This document shows positions 17,336 through 25,895 of a stretch of DNA of 51,121 bases, piece by piece. Every line of letters starts with the position of its first letter. Within the stretch, counting starts at the first letter, position 1. The notes beneath the pieces are model-generated. The model was not told where the DNA came from, did not search any database, and saw only the letters and a program-made list of their open reading frames with translations. The position numbers were made by a program, and so were the translations under genes. This DNA comes from Bacillota bacterium (GTDB taxonomy: Bacteria; Bacillota; Bacilli; Alicyclobacillales; Alicyclobacillaceae): NCBI GenBank assembly GCA_027336365.1, contig DAHWFY010000003.1:1-51121 (forward strand), read 5' to 3'.

Positions 17336-17358
17336 ATGATGAACAATGAGGTGAGTGT

Positions 17359-18861
17359 GTGATACTCAAAGCTGCAAATCGAAGGTTACCCACGGAACTG
17401 GTGGAGGAAGCGATTCGTCGACGGGAAGCGGTTTTACTTGCAAACGGTTCTATTGATGCGCAAACGGGGAAGTTTACGGGCCGTTCTCCGCAAGACAAAT
17501 ACTTTGTGGATTATCCCGGTTGTCCTCTGCCCAAGTCCATGCATCGGTGGCTTTCGGAAGAACAGTTTGAACGACTGCTGAACCGTGTTCACCAACATTT
17601 AGAAGAAAAAGGGTCTTTCGTTTTTGACGGGGCGGTGAATCAACATCCGAAATACCGCGTACCTGTGCGCTTTTATACAGAGTATGCCTGGCACAATTTG
17701 TTTGTCCAACGGTTATTTCTCAAAGGCATGGAAAAGGAAACACCCGTGTACACGGTGTACGTGGCGCCCACGTTGTTGGCGAATCCGGCAGGAGACGGCA
17801 CTCGCAGTGAGACATTCATCGTTCTCCACACCCGCCGCAGGATAGTTCTGATTGGCGGAACCCAGTATGCGGGTGAAATCAAGAAATCCATCTTTTCATT
17901 CATGCACCATCACCTAACTGAAAACCGGGTTTTGCCGATGCACTGTTCTGCCTCGATGGGGGAACAAGGAGACGTTTCTCTGTTTTTCGGATTGTCTGGG
18001 ACGGGAAAAACCACGCTTTCGGCTGACCCAGCTCGTCGGTTGATTGGTGACGATGAACATGGTTGGTCCGATGAGGGCGTGTTTAACGTGGAAAACGGTT
18101 GCTATGCAAAGTGCATAGACTTGTCGGCGGAGCGGGAACCGGATATTTATCGGGCCATCCAATTTGGTACGGTGCTGGAGAATGTGGGGTACGATACAGG
18201 ACGAAACCCCCTGTTTCAAGACCGTACCTTGACGGAAAACACCCGCGCCGCCTATCCTCTCGACTTTATTCGAAACCGGGTTCCTGAAGGATATGGGGGG
18301 CATCCTAAAGCCATCGTGTTCTTGTCTGCAGATGCCACGGGAGTACTGCCTGCCGTGGCCCGCTTGTCGCCGGAAGATGCCCGCAAACACTATCTTTTGG
18401 GGTATACCAGCAAGGTGGCGGGAACAGAGCGGGGCATTGTTGAGCCGGAGGCCACCTTTTCTGCCTGTTTTGGCAGTCCATTTTTGACGGACCGTCCCAC
18501 CCGATATGCAGACATGTTGATGGAACGCTTGGAACGTTATCGTGTGCCTGTTTACCTACTGAACACGGGTTGGGTGGGGGGAGGATATGGAGAGACTCCA
18601 CGCATTCCCTTGAGTATCACTCGTCAATTGGTGCATTTGGCTCTTTCTGGAGCATTGGATACTCTGTCGAGTTATCGGGATGAAGAACTGTTCATCACCG
18701 TACCCGAGCACATTCCGGGGGTGCCAGATGGATTTTTACAACCCGCAACTTCTTTCGCGGATGTACAGGCATATTGGCAGCGACACCAGGAATTGTCCCA
18801 GGCTTTTGCCGACAAACTCGTTGCATTGGGAGCGACAGTCGAACATTTGGAATTGAATTGA
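17359..18861 (+). CDS. pckA: Phosphoenolpyruvate carboxykinase (ATP)
   Basis: Converts oxaloacetate and ATP to phosphoenolpyruvate at the start of gluconeogenesis. The protein has 500 residues. The kinase-type P-loop GLSGTGKTTLSAD lies near 210-222, followed by LIGDDEHGW. YTSKVAGTERG and FTGRSPQDKYFV are also family hallmarks. It is about 25 residues shorter at the N-terminus than the B. subtilis enzyme. The GTG start is forced because an in-frame stop lies 4 codons upstream, and GAGGTGA precedes it. A long hairpin follows the gene. Probably regulated through the palindrome upstream. Confidence 0.96.
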   Translation: MILKAANRRLPTELVEEAIRRREAVLLANGSIDAQTGKFTGRSPQDKYFVDYPGCPLPKSMHRWLSEEQFERLLNRVHQHLEEKGSFVFDGAVNQHPKYRVPVRFYTEYAWHNLFVQRLFLKGMEKETPVYTVYVAPTLLANPAGDGTRSETFIVLHTRRRIVLIGGTQYAGEIKKSIFSFMHHHLTENRVLPMHCSASMGEQGDVSLFFGLSGTGKTTLSADPARRLIGDDEHGWSDEGVFNVENGCYAKCIDLSAEREPDIYRAIQFGTVLENVGYDTGRNPLFQDRTLTENTRAAYPLDFIRNRVPEGYGGHPKAIVFLSADATGVLPAVARLSPEDARKHYLLGYTSKVAGTERGIVEPEATFSACFGSPFLTDRPTRYADMLMERLERYRVPVYLLNTGWVGGGYGETPRIPLSITRQLVHLALSGALDTLSSYRDEELFITVPEHIPGVPDGFLQPATSFADVQAYWQRHQELSQAFADKLVALGATVEHLELN

Positions 18862-18873
18862 ACGAAAGTCCTC

Positions 18874-18928
18874 TCACCAAATCCACTCTTGCCCACCGCG
18901 TTTCATGAGGCAGGAGTGGATTTGGTGA
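18874..18928 (+). terminator. Long hairpin downstream of pckA
   Basis: A 20-bp stem with a single G-U pair joins 18874-18893 (TCACCAAATCCACTCTTGCC) to 18909-18928, with a 15-nt loop. Only a short A/T tract follows, so termination or mRNA 3'-end protection are both possible. Confidence 0.6.
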
Positions 18929-18988
18929 AAATTAAATTGATAAATACGGACACCCTCTAAAAGGCTGTCTAAAACTGCTTGCGCTGTG

Positions 18989-19522
18989 TTACGGAGTCAC
19001 TTCCTGTGTGGAAGTACCTTGGCTCCGCCGACGACGGGAGGTGGGTTTGCGTTTTCCGATGGTTAACTTGATTTCCTGTTCCACCGCCGTGTGCTTGCTG
19101 ATCATTGCCGGAGTCAGCTTTCCTTGGGCTGTGAACATAGAAAAATCGAAAGGAGTCTTCAGTTCATCCTTGGCAACCTGCAATTCGCCAGCGAGTGCTT
19201 CTCGGTCCAAGACTTCTCTTTCACGAAACTTGGGAACGATAACGGCTAAATCTCCATTAGGCAGGGGAAATGTGAGTTCCTCACCGTCAAAATCCTCAAA
19301 CAGTTGTTCAATCTCTTCCAAAAGGAGCTTATTTTCCTCGTTTCGTTCCTTGACAATTTCCTTGTTCTGCAAGTATTTACGCACGCTGTCTTCTATTTTC
19401 ATGCGCAGTGTGATGGATTCCTCCTCGTTATTCGGACCATGTTTGGAATGTTTCTCATTGACCTTGTCAAGAGCCACTTCAGTGTTTGAGAAAGACGGTG
19501 TTGCATCATTCGTCGAATTCAT
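18989..19522 (-). CDS. Unassigned protein with coiled-coil and basic tail
   Basis: I do not recognise this 177-residue protein. The first 30 residues are polar. Residues 35-80 (SITLRMKIEDSVRKYLQNKE and NEENKLLLEEIEQLF) look like a charged coiled coil. The middle (LTFPLPNGDLAVIVPKF) looks like a small beta unit, then a helical stretch with REREVLDREAL. The end, RKPTSRRRRSQG, is strongly basic and could bind nucleic acid. The ATG at 19522 has TAGGAGTG 8 nt upstream; a longer frame to 19570 has none. It is 53 nt downstream of moeA on the same strand and may be its operon partner. A phage origin is possible but nothing nearby supports it. Confidence 0.7.
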   Translation of the reverse strand: MNSTNDATPSFSNTEVALDKVNEKHSKHGPNNEEESITLRMKIEDSVRKYLQNKEIVKERNEENKLLLEEIEQLFEDFDGEELTFPLPNGDLAVIVPKFREREVLDREALAGELQVAKDELKTPFDFSMFTAQGKLTPAMISKHTAVEQEIKLTIGKRKPTSRRRRSQGTSTQEVTP

Positions 19523-19575
19523 CTTATGTACACTCCTAACGTTTGAATATGCACTTTGAATCTTTTGCAAATACT

Positions 19576-20790
19576 TTACCAGTCTTGTAAAAGCTGAGCC
19601 GGTACCAGGGTTCCTGCCGACAGTTGGGGATGATCCAGGCGAATGAGACAGTTCGTCTGGGTAAAACTGGAAACCACACTGGAACTTTGAGCCAGGTGAG
19701 TATCTACGTAAATTTGTCCTTGTTCTACATAAGCATGCCCGCGAAAAACACGAGTGTGTTTAATGGGTTTTAAGTCTATTCCATGGCTTAACCTCGCAGT
19801 GACCGGAAAGGGATCACTGTGCCAACCCATGGCCTCTCGAAGCACTGGGCGCACGAGAGTTTCAAACTGAGCATAGCAAGCCGCCGGATTACCGGACATG
19901 GAAAATACCGTCGTTTTCCCCAAGGTACTCACGATGAAGGGGGAACCGGGACGCATCCAAACGTGATTCAAATGAACCTGTCCACCCATGTGGATCAATA
20001 CCTGCATGAGGTAATCCAAGTCTCCCTTGGAAACTCCGCCTGTGGTCAAAAGAAAGTCACAGCTCGTCGCAGCTAGGGAAATCTCTTCACCAATGGCCTG
20101 TGGGTCATCGGATACATAATGAACCCAGTTCACATTGATTCCATCTGCCCGTAAGCTGCTGGCAAGCAACACATCATTCGATCCGTAAATTTGCCCCGGG
20201 GACAGGGGAAGGGTTACATCTCTCACCAATTCAGAACCGGTTATCAGTAGTGCAACTCGGACAGGCTGATAAACCTCCACTGTGGGAACGCCAAAGGTGC
20301 GTAACACTGCCACATCCTGTCCTCGGATTCGTCTCCCCGCGTTGAGGATGAGTTGTCCTTGGCGGCCATCTTCTCCCGTTTCTTGCACCGACTCGCCTTG
20401 GGCAACAGGGCGAAGAATTTTCACATGATGGCTATCTGGGGTGTCACACCACTCAAAGCGAGCCACGGCATTGGCTCCCTCGGGGACAGGAGCGCCAGTC
20501 ATCACTCGCACACACTTGCCCGATTTCAAAGACGGTGCGGGTTGATTTCCAGCGGGTGTCCAACCGACAACCTCTAACAGGGTACCCGGGCTTTTTAAAT
20601 CCTCGGTACGAAGTGCGAAACCGTCCATCATGGCACGCCGAAAAGGGGGCACATCGCAGCGGGCGGTCACGGAATTAGCCAGAATTCGGCCTTGACAGCG
20701 GTCCACTGAAATCTCTTCTTTGTCGGTTGACTGGGCGAAAGTTCGAGTCAATCGCATCGCTTCATCGAGGCTTACGGAAGCCTGCATCAT
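19576..20790 (-). CDS. moeA: Molybdopterin molybdenumtransferase
   Basis: Inserts molybdate into adenylylated molybdopterin to form molybdenum cofactor. The 404-residue protein shows the MoeA signatures: RCDVPPFRRAMMDGFAL (residues 44-60), RVMTGAPVPEGANAV, the MoaB/MogA-like domain with LLTTGGVSKGDLDY, and SMSGNPAACYAQFE. The ATG at 20790 has GAGGAG 7 nt upstream. It is preceded by a leader of about 157 nt with attenuator-like structure and its own promoter. The other molybdopterin gene in the window, moaA, is 11 kb away. Confidence 0.95.
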   Translation of the reverse strand: MMQASVSLDEAMRLTRTFAQSTDKEEISVDRCQGRILANSVTARCDVPPFRRAMMDGFALRTEDLKSPGTLLEVVGWTPAGNQPAPSLKSGKCVRVMTGAPVPEGANAVARFEWCDTPDSHHVKILRPVAQGESVQETGEDGRQGQLILNAGRRIRGQDVAVLRTFGVPTVEVYQPVRVALLITGSELVRDVTLPLSPGQIYGSNDVLLASSLRADGINVNWVHYVSDDPQAIGEEISLAATSCDFLLTTGGVSKGDLDYLMQVLIHMGGQVHLNHVWMRPGSPFIVSTLGKTTVFSMSGNPAACYAQFETLVRPVLREAMGWHSDPFPVTARLSHGIDLKPIKHTRVFRGHAYVEQGQIYVDTHLAQSSSVVSSFTQTNCLIRLDHPQLSAGTLVPAQLLQDW

Positions 20791-20946
20791 TTTATCGCTC
20801 CTCAAACCGCATCGAAAAGGGGCTCATACGACAGTGACGAAAGGGATGATTGGGAGAAAAGTTGAGTCAGCACCAAAAAAAGGTCATTCACCCGATTAAT
20901 CAGACCTTCACTCAGTTGGTATCCAACAGACTGAAGATGGATGAGA
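20791..20946 (-). promoter_or_regulatory. moeA 5' leader with attenuator-like hairpins
   Basis: Reading the minus strand, a first hairpin (20936 to 20906; arms CTTCAGTCTGTTGG and CCAACTGAGTGAAG, two mismatches) shares three bases with a second hairpin (AAGGTC 20908-20903 with GACCTT 20885-20880). The second is followed by seven U residues, i.e. a terminator shape. The two cannot form fully together. I could not match this to the published Moco riboswitch. The rest of the gene-free stretch to 21154 holds the promoter at 20954-20983 and otherwise nothing I can support. Confidence 0.45.
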
Positions 20947-20953
20947 TGTTTCT

Positions 20954-20983
20954 ATTGTACCTTAAGAAAAGATAGATCGCCAA
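20954..20983 (-). promoter_or_regulatory. Probable moeA promoter
   Basis: On the minus strand TTGGCG (20978-20983), an 18-nt spacer and TACAAT (20954-20959). Confidence 0.5.
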
Positions 20984-21154
20984 ATATCTGCCAATTCCGT
21001 GCTTTTTGACGATGGTTCAGACTGCAGAGACGGTTTAGGTTGTACATTGCCCGGATCTGGCAGCACAGTGGCAGTCAATGGGATCCTGTGTTACCATTTC
21101 AACAGCATCGGAGAAAGAATATTGGGTTCGAAAAGCACAGTGGAGGTGGCCGCC

Positions 21155-21697
21155 ATGGCTCAGCAATATAAACAACTGCCTGCAATGCAATTGGCAGAGG
21201 GGCACAGTTACAGTGCGGAAATTCAAACGACCGTAGGAAGTTTTGTTTTAGAGTTATTCGCAGATAAGGCTCCGCAAACGGTGAATAACTTTGTTTTCCT
21301 GGCTCGAGAGGGATTTTACGATGGAGTGGTATTTCATCGCATTATCAAGGATTTCATGGTGCAGACAGGAGATCCAACAGGGACCGGAACAGGAGGACCC
21401 GGATACCGATTTGCGGATGAGTTACCACCAGTCTTTCCTTATGCACCCGGCGTGGCGGCAATGGCCAACGCCGGGCCGAACACCAACGGATCTCAATTTT
21501 TCATTTGTACAGGTGAACAATCAGACTTCTTAAATCGCCAACCAAACTACTCTGTGTTTGGCAAGGTAAGTGAAGGAATGGACGTGGTTCTGAAAATTGC
21601 AGCAACTCCAGTTGGCAATGGATCTTTCGGAGAGAACAGCAAACCGCTGCAGACTGTGAAAATGACTTCAGTCATTATTCAGGAACGTACAAACTGA
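21155..21697 (+). CDS. Cyclophilin-type peptidyl-prolyl cis-trans isomerase
   Basis: Cytoplasmic PPIase of 180 residues that speeds proline isomerisation during folding; no signal peptide is visible. Cyclophilin hallmarks are FHRIIKDFMVQTGDPTGTG, which contains the catalytic Arg, and MANAGPNTNGSQFFI. The frame is open from 20999, but the ATG at 21155 is chosen because GGAGGTGG precedes it by 7 nt and the protein then starts at the usual place. The upstream stretch has no clear promoter. Monocistronic, converging with the gene at 21737-22093. Confidence 0.94.
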   Translation: MAQQYKQLPAMQLAEGHSYSAEIQTTVGSFVLELFADKAPQTVNNFVFLAREGFYDGVVFHRIIKDFMVQTGDPTGTGTGGPGYRFADELPPVFPYAPGVAAMANAGPNTNGSQFFICTGEQSDFLNRQPNYSVFGKVSEGMDVVLKIAATPVGNGSFGENSKPLQTVKMTSVIIQERTN

Positions 21698-21736
21698 GGG
21701 AGTTCTACCGAGTATTCTTCCCGGCGATAAGCTGTT

Positions 21737-22093
21737 CTACTTTTCTCGATCTCGGTGCTCTTTGGCGTGTTCTAGGTGGACAGGGATGTCTGCCATTCCG
21801 GCGGTGAGGGATGGATCGACCCGCCGCCACATGTTTAACTCGTTGATCCGACTAGCTAGGTCTGAAATGTCAGCAAAATGGGCTGCAACAATATCCCAGT
21901 CTTCTTCTTGATGCACCGCTTGCAGGTGGTCCTCGATGTCTTGTTCAAACTTCATGATTTGATCCGGGATGTGAGCCCTCACTCCTTCCCAGTAAGCAAT
22001 CAATTCTTCTTGCTGTGTGTGAGAAAGTTCCTCATAGGGGGTGGTGAGGTCTGGCAATTCAATTCCCAACCTTGGGTCATGGCGAAAGGACAT
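21737..22093 (-). CDS. Unassigned 118-residue acidic protein
   Basis: Not recognised. The product is hydrophilic, rich in Glu, Asp and His, predicted mainly helical, with no membrane segment or metal-binding Cys. The ATG at 22093 is well supported by GGAGGTGA 5 nt upstream, and codon use resembles its neighbours, so it is probably real. It is isolated between convergent ppiase and divergent SDR genes, so context gives no functional hint. Confidence 0.7.
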   Translation of the reverse strand: MSFRHDPRLGIELPDLTTPYEELSHTQQEELIAYWEGVRAHIPDQIMKFEQDIEDHLQAVHQEEDWDIVAAHFADISDLASRINELNMWRRVDPSLTAGMADIPVHLEHAKEHRDREK

Positions 22094-22227
22094 TCATGTC
22101 ACCTCCATGGGGTATTTTTAGGATAGGGTGAAGCACCTTCCTATTGGCATCATAAAATAGGAATCATCCTGACACAAGGAAAATCGTCGGGATCTATCGA
22201 AAAAATGCGACAAGAGGAGGCGGATTC

Positions 22228-22992
22228 ATGGAAGGACGCGTCGCATTTGTCACCAGCGGCGCCAAGGGTCTGGGAAACATTACGGTCCGCTTGTTGATTG
22301 ATGCGGGGTGGAACGTTTGTTTTACATATCTGTCAAGTGAGGAAGCGGCTCGCGAACTGGAGAATTATGCGACACACCGGGGACGGGTTGCTCTGCGCAG
22401 ACGAGTGGACTTGCTGGACAGGACCCAGGTGTTGCAGGCTGTAGATGTATGCAGGCAGAAGTTTACCCGAATGGACGCGTTGATTCACAATTTTGGTCCT
22501 TTTGTATTTGAACGTGTGCCTTTGGCAGAGTACAGTGACGAGATGTGGAGTCGTATGATGAACGGAAATCTGAATAATTTTTTTTGGCTTTATCGTGAAT
22601 TTGTGCGAGATATGAGACGTCAGAGGTTTGGACGTATCATTACCATGGGGTATGAGGGAGCGGGGCAGGCGGCAGGTTGGCGCAATCGGGCGGCGTATGG
22701 GGCGGCCAAGTCGGCTCTCGCCCAACTCACCCGTTCGATTGCTCGTGAGGAGCGGGAAAATGGGGTCACGGCCAACATGGTTTGTCCTGGGGATATTCGT
22801 GGGTCTCATAAAATGCAACGCATTCGTGAAATGAACACGCACCCTGACACACCGGTTCGGGAGGTTTCTGTGGGCGAGGATGTTGCCCGGGTGATTGCCT
22901 TCTTGTGTGCCGAGGAGAGTCAGTACATTAACGGTACCGTCACAGAGGTCACGGGGGCATACGAGATACGGGCCCGTGATGAGGGGCGTTGA
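22228..22992 (+). CDS. Short-chain dehydrogenase/reductase family protein
   Basis: Rossmann-fold oxidoreductase of 254 residues, FabG-like. The nucleotide-binding motif is TSGAKGLG (residues 9-16) and the catalytic pair YGAAK is near 156-160. The Ser expected about 13 residues before that Tyr is replaced (segment MGYEGAGQAAGW), as in a subset of Bacillus SDRs, so catalysis may differ or be lost. VCPGDIRG and INGTVTEVTG complete the fold. The start has AGAGGAGG upstream. The class V aminotransferase follows 113 nt later; a shared pathway is possible but unproven. Confidence 0.9.
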   Translation: MEGRVAFVTSGAKGLGNITVRLLIDAGWNVCFTYLSSEEAARELENYATHRGRVALRRRVDLLDRTQVLQAVDVCRQKFTRMDALIHNFGPFVFERVPLAEYSDEMWSRMMNGNLNNFFWLYREFVRDMRRQRFGRIITMGYEGAGQAAGWRNRAAYGAAKSALAQLTRSIAREERENGVTANMVCPGDIRGSHKMQRIREMNTHPDTPVREVSVGEDVARVIAFLCAEESQYINGTVTEVTGAYEIRARDEGR

Positions 22993-23105
22993 GCACCATC
23001 CATGCCAGCACATGCACGGGGGAGTGGTGAGGATGTTTGTTCAGTCGGGGACCCCACTGGGTGGTCTGCATGGTATGATGGAAGGCGGATGTGGGGGGAG
23101 ATAAG

Positions 23106-24263
23106 GTGGCGCTAGTGGACAACCTGCGCCGGGATTTTCCGGTATTGCGACAAGCAACTTATCTGAATACAGGCAGTTTTGGCGCTTTACCTCAGGCTGC
23201 GGCAGAACGCATGAAAGAAACCATTGTTCAGCAGTGGGCGGAAGGACGGGAGTTGGTGCACTCTGGGTTGGCAGAGGTGCAACGGGACATTCGGGAACAA
23301 TTGGCCTTTTTGTACCACGTGGAAGCGGACAGTTGGGCGTTGACGGACAGTACCACTCATGCGATGAACGCAGTCTTGTGGGGATTGCCACTGGTTGCAG
23401 GAGATGAAGTTTTAATCACGGACATTGAACATCCGGGGACTTTGTTGCCTGTGTTTGCGCAAAAGCAGCGTCGTGGGGTGGTGGTCCGTCGGGTGGTGGA
23501 CAATTCACAACCGGGTAAACTTATTGAGATGCTGGATGCTGTGGTGACCCCGCGCACTCGACTGGTGGTTTGCTCTCAGGTCTCCTACTTAACGGGGCAT
23601 CGCTTACCGGTGGAAGAAATTGTTCAGTGGGCTCACGGACGAGGGATTCTTGCTTTGGTGGATGGGTCCCAGGGTGCAGGGGCTGAAGAACTACGGTTAC
23701 GCGAACTAGACGTGGATTTTTACGCTTTTCCAGGGCACAAATGGCTCTGCGGTCCTGAAGGAACCGGAGCCTTGTATGTGCGCAACGATTTGGTATCCTT
23801 GTTGGAGCCCACATATGTCGGCACTGCTTCTTTACGCCACCGGGCAGACTGGACAAAAGACGGGTTTTACTTGCCATCAGAGCGTTCTAACCGTTTCGAA
23901 CACTCCACATCCGACATGATGCTGTGGGTTGGATGGCGAGAGAGTCTCAAATACCTGCGAATTCAGACAGGTTGGGATTATGTCTTTACGCGGACGAAGG
24001 GTCTCTCGGGGATACTGCTGGACCATTTGCTGGATTTGCCCCATGTGCACGTGGCCACGCCTCGAGATGCTCGAGTTGGACTGGTAAGTTTTCAGGTCAC
24101 GGGTTTCAGTGCGGCTCGTGTCGTGGAAGCGGCGCGACAGCGTGGCATACAATTGCAGTTGCTCGCGGCTCACAACATGGTTCGAGTATCCACGGGATTT
24201 TACAACATTGAGGAAGAGTTGGAACGCCTGACTCGGTTTTTACAGACACCTGAGAATTGGTGA
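23106..24263 (+). CDS. Class V aminotransferase (cysteine desulfurase/epimerase-like)
   Basis: PLP-dependent enzyme of 385 residues. The PLP lysine lies in FPGHKWLCGPEGTGALYVR, the cofactor Asp-Gly in LALVDGSQGAG and the phosphate-binding residues in TDSTTHAMNAVLWGL. The N-terminus DFPVLRQATYLNTGSFGALP is typical of the isopenicillin-N-epimerase/Csd-like branch. There is no clear mobile active-site Cys loop as in IscS, so a sulfur-transfer role is doubtful. The GTG at 23106 is chosen because GGGGGGAG ends 5 nt upstream; the ATG at 23091 would have no spacing. An extended -10 (TGGTATGAT) lies just before. Substrate unknown. Confidence 0.88.
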   Translation: MALVDNLRRDFPVLRQATYLNTGSFGALPQAAAERMKETIVQQWAEGRELVHSGLAEVQRDIREQLAFLYHVEADSWALTDSTTHAMNAVLWGLPLVAGDEVLITDIEHPGTLLPVFAQKQRRGVVVRRVVDNSQPGKLIEMLDAVVTPRTRLVVCSQVSYLTGHRLPVEEIVQWAHGRGILALVDGSQGAGAEELRLRELDVDFYAFPGHKWLCGPEGTGALYVRNDLVSLLEPTYVGTASLRHRADWTKDGFYLPSERSNRFEHSTSDMMLWVGWRESLKYLRIQTGWDYVFTRTKGLSGILLDHLLDLPHVHVATPRDARVGLVSFQVTGFSAARVVEAARQRGIQLQLLAAHNMVRVSTGFYNIEEELERLTRFLQTPENW

Positions 24264-24364
24264 GCAAAATGGCAACAAACAACCCGCACGGATGCAGAAT
24301 GAATCATTGCCTGCGTCCGCGTGGGTTGGGTTTCATAGGACATCCCATGAATGACTACTCGCAA

Positions 24365-24433
24365 CAGACCGCCATGCCGCTGTTAGCGGCACCCGCAAAG
24401 GATGTAAATACATGTGAGTGTATTTACTGGATA
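24365..24433 (+). repeat. Family 1 dispersed repeat copy
   Basis: CAGACCGCCATGCCGCTG, core hairpin TGCCGCTGTTAGCGGCA, then a perfect 9-bp second hairpin GTAAATACA-N6-TGTATTTAC and GGATAG. The clearest example of the two-hairpin layout; it lies between convergent genes. Confidence 0.85.
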
Positions 24434-24445
24434 GACCCGGAATTC

Positions 24446-25414
24446 TTAGACGTGCAGGTGAATACTTCCATTGCGCGTTTCCAGTTGAAATCGGACTTCG
24501 CCGCTAGGACTTTCCGGGTTTCTGTGAAATTGTACAACGTTCCGGCGAGACTCATCTTCTGTTGTGAGTTCAAACTGATTTTCGTCAATATCCACTCGGC
24601 CAAAACTTGTTTTGGCTGTTCCACTGCAAGTCATCTGAGGGGGAACGCCATTCACCAGTAGGCTGCCATTTTTACTCTGTAAATATACGGCGTTTGTGAT
24701 GGGGTCCATTCCGCTCAATTCTACTCGTCCGTTCTCTGAGCTCAATTGAATCCGATTGGCAGCGACATTGAAGGCGTGAATGTTACCATTGGCTGTTTCT
24801 GCTTGCAAGGACTTTACTTTTACTGATTCAGCCAGAATGCGTCCGTTGTGGGTACGACAAAAGACTTCTTCCGTCTCTTGGGGTAGCCAAATATCCAGGT
24901 GTGCCACCACCAACTGAGGGGAATTATCCTGGCCGCGTTTACCGGGGACGATGGCCAGTTCATAGCGTGTATCCAGTACATTCGTCTGTACGGCTCGTAA
25001 AAGAGCATTGCGCCCTTCTGCTAAGCTATCCGTCCGCACCTGTGCCCGAACGAGGACTTTCACGTAGGGTTCGTCCCAACTCATGATTTGCACCGCACCG
25101 TTGACAGTTTCCACCGACATGTGGCGGATTTCCAAAGGGAGCGCAACTTCGTGTGTCACAGATACCGTGGAGGCCCAGAAGGGCAAGTTATCCACTTGCT
25201 GTTCAATGACTCGGCGTACCTCTCCGATGGACTGACTGACGGCGGCGGAAACCTGGGAACCCAGAGATTTTAGGTCCAGATTGGGCACCTTCTCAAATCC
25301 CCAGCGGTTTTTTAATCCTTCCTTGCTTTCCACGGCACTCAATAGGGATTCTGCCTGTTCAGGAGTGATTTTCCCCTCGCTCAAAAGTTCTAAAATTTTC
25401 ATTCGTTCTTTCAT
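24446..25414 (-). CDS. DUF4097-type beta-helix protein with SHOCT-like N-terminus (YvlB-like)
   Basis: A 322-residue protein. Residues 1-30 (MKILELLSEGKITPEQAESL) form the short helical SHOCT-like module. Residues 85-322 are repeating strand units (VETVNGAVQI, CRTHNGRILA, AETANGNIHA, LSSENGRVEL, LQSKNGSLLV, LETRNGSIHL) typical of DUF4097, as in B. subtilis YvlB. No membrane segment is visible. The ATG overlaps the stop of the DUF2089 gene by 4 nt and has GAGG upstream, so the pair is translationally coupled. In Bacillus such genes sit in cell-envelope stress operons; the function is not established. Confidence 0.85.
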   Translation of the reverse strand: MKERMKILELLSEGKITPEQAESLLSAVESKEGLKNRWGFEKVPNLDLKSLGSQVSAAVSQSIGEVRRVIEQQVDNLPFWASTVSVTHEVALPLEIRHMSVETVNGAVQIMSWDEPYVKVLVRAQVRTDSLAEGRNALLRAVQTNVLDTRYELAIVPGKRGQDNSPQLVVAHLDIWLPQETEEVFCRTHNGRILAESVKVKSLQAETANGNIHAFNVAANRIQLSSENGRVELSGMDPITNAVYLQSKNGSLLVNGVPPQMTCSGTAKTSFGRVDIDENQFELTTEDESRRNVVQFHRNPESPSGEVRFQLETRNGSIHLHV

Positions 25415-25860
25415 TTTTTTCCTCGTTCTCCTTTCAATCGTTCTAAGGCTTCTTCAAAAGATAATTTTCCTACAGACAGTGCGTCCAATACTTCTGTGGT
25501 AGACTCCTGTTCATCCTCGCTTCCCTTTTGCGGTGCCGGGTACCCCATGGCAATAATCACCTGATCTAGGCGGGAACGAACCGTTGGGTAGGAAATCTTC
25601 AGGTCTTTCTCAACCTCCCGGATGTTCCCGCGACAACGCAAGAACACCTCCGCGAACTGCAATTGCTCAGGACTGAGCCGATATAATCCCGGCGTGGAGA
25701 AGTGTCCTTGCACACGGGTTTGGCAGTGCGGGCAAGTGAGTTCTGTAATGTCCATCGGCTCACTGCAAGCCGGACAACTCAAGGGAGGATTCAAGGGCAC
25801 AGGACATTCCTCTTTTCTGGTCAAAGGGGTCAGCGGACCGTTGGGAATTTGAGAATCCAC
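25411..25860 (-). CDS. DUF2089 protein: zinc ribbon plus HTH-like domain
   Basis: A 149-residue protein. Residues 29-47 form a zinc ribbon (CPACSEPMDITELTCPHCQ). Residues 60-105 are a helix-turn-helix-like region (EVFLRCRGNIREVEKDLKIS, then YPTVRSRLDQVI). The C-terminus LSVGKLSFEEALERL mirrors the SHOCT-like motif of the partner gene. Likely a regulator of its own operon. The GTG start at 25860 has AGGGA close by, but a later in-frame start is possible. A near-consensus promoter lies directly upstream. Confidence 0.82.
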   Translation of the reverse strand: MDSQIPNGPLTPLTRKEECPVPLNPPLSCPACSEPMDITELTCPHCQTRVQGHFSTPGLYRLSPEQLQFAEVFLRCRGNIREVEKDLKISYPTVRSRLDQVIIAMGYPAPQKGSEDEQESTTEVLDALSVGKLSFEEALERLKGERGKK

Positions 25861-25895
25861 TCTTCCCTGTGAATAAAATTATCGTTCCTATAAAG

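Noticed and set aside
20905-20936. tRNA-like fragment (CTCAGTTGGTA ... CAACAGACTGAAGAT)
   Set aside because: It resembles a D-arm followed by an anticodon arm, but the anticodon stem has no 3' strand and no T-arm or acceptor stem follows. It is better explained as part of the moeA leader hairpin.
20791-20946. Moco riboswitch in the moeA leader
   Set aside because: The published motif is larger with conserved purine-rich internal loops that I do not see here; kept only as an unnamed attenuator-like leader.
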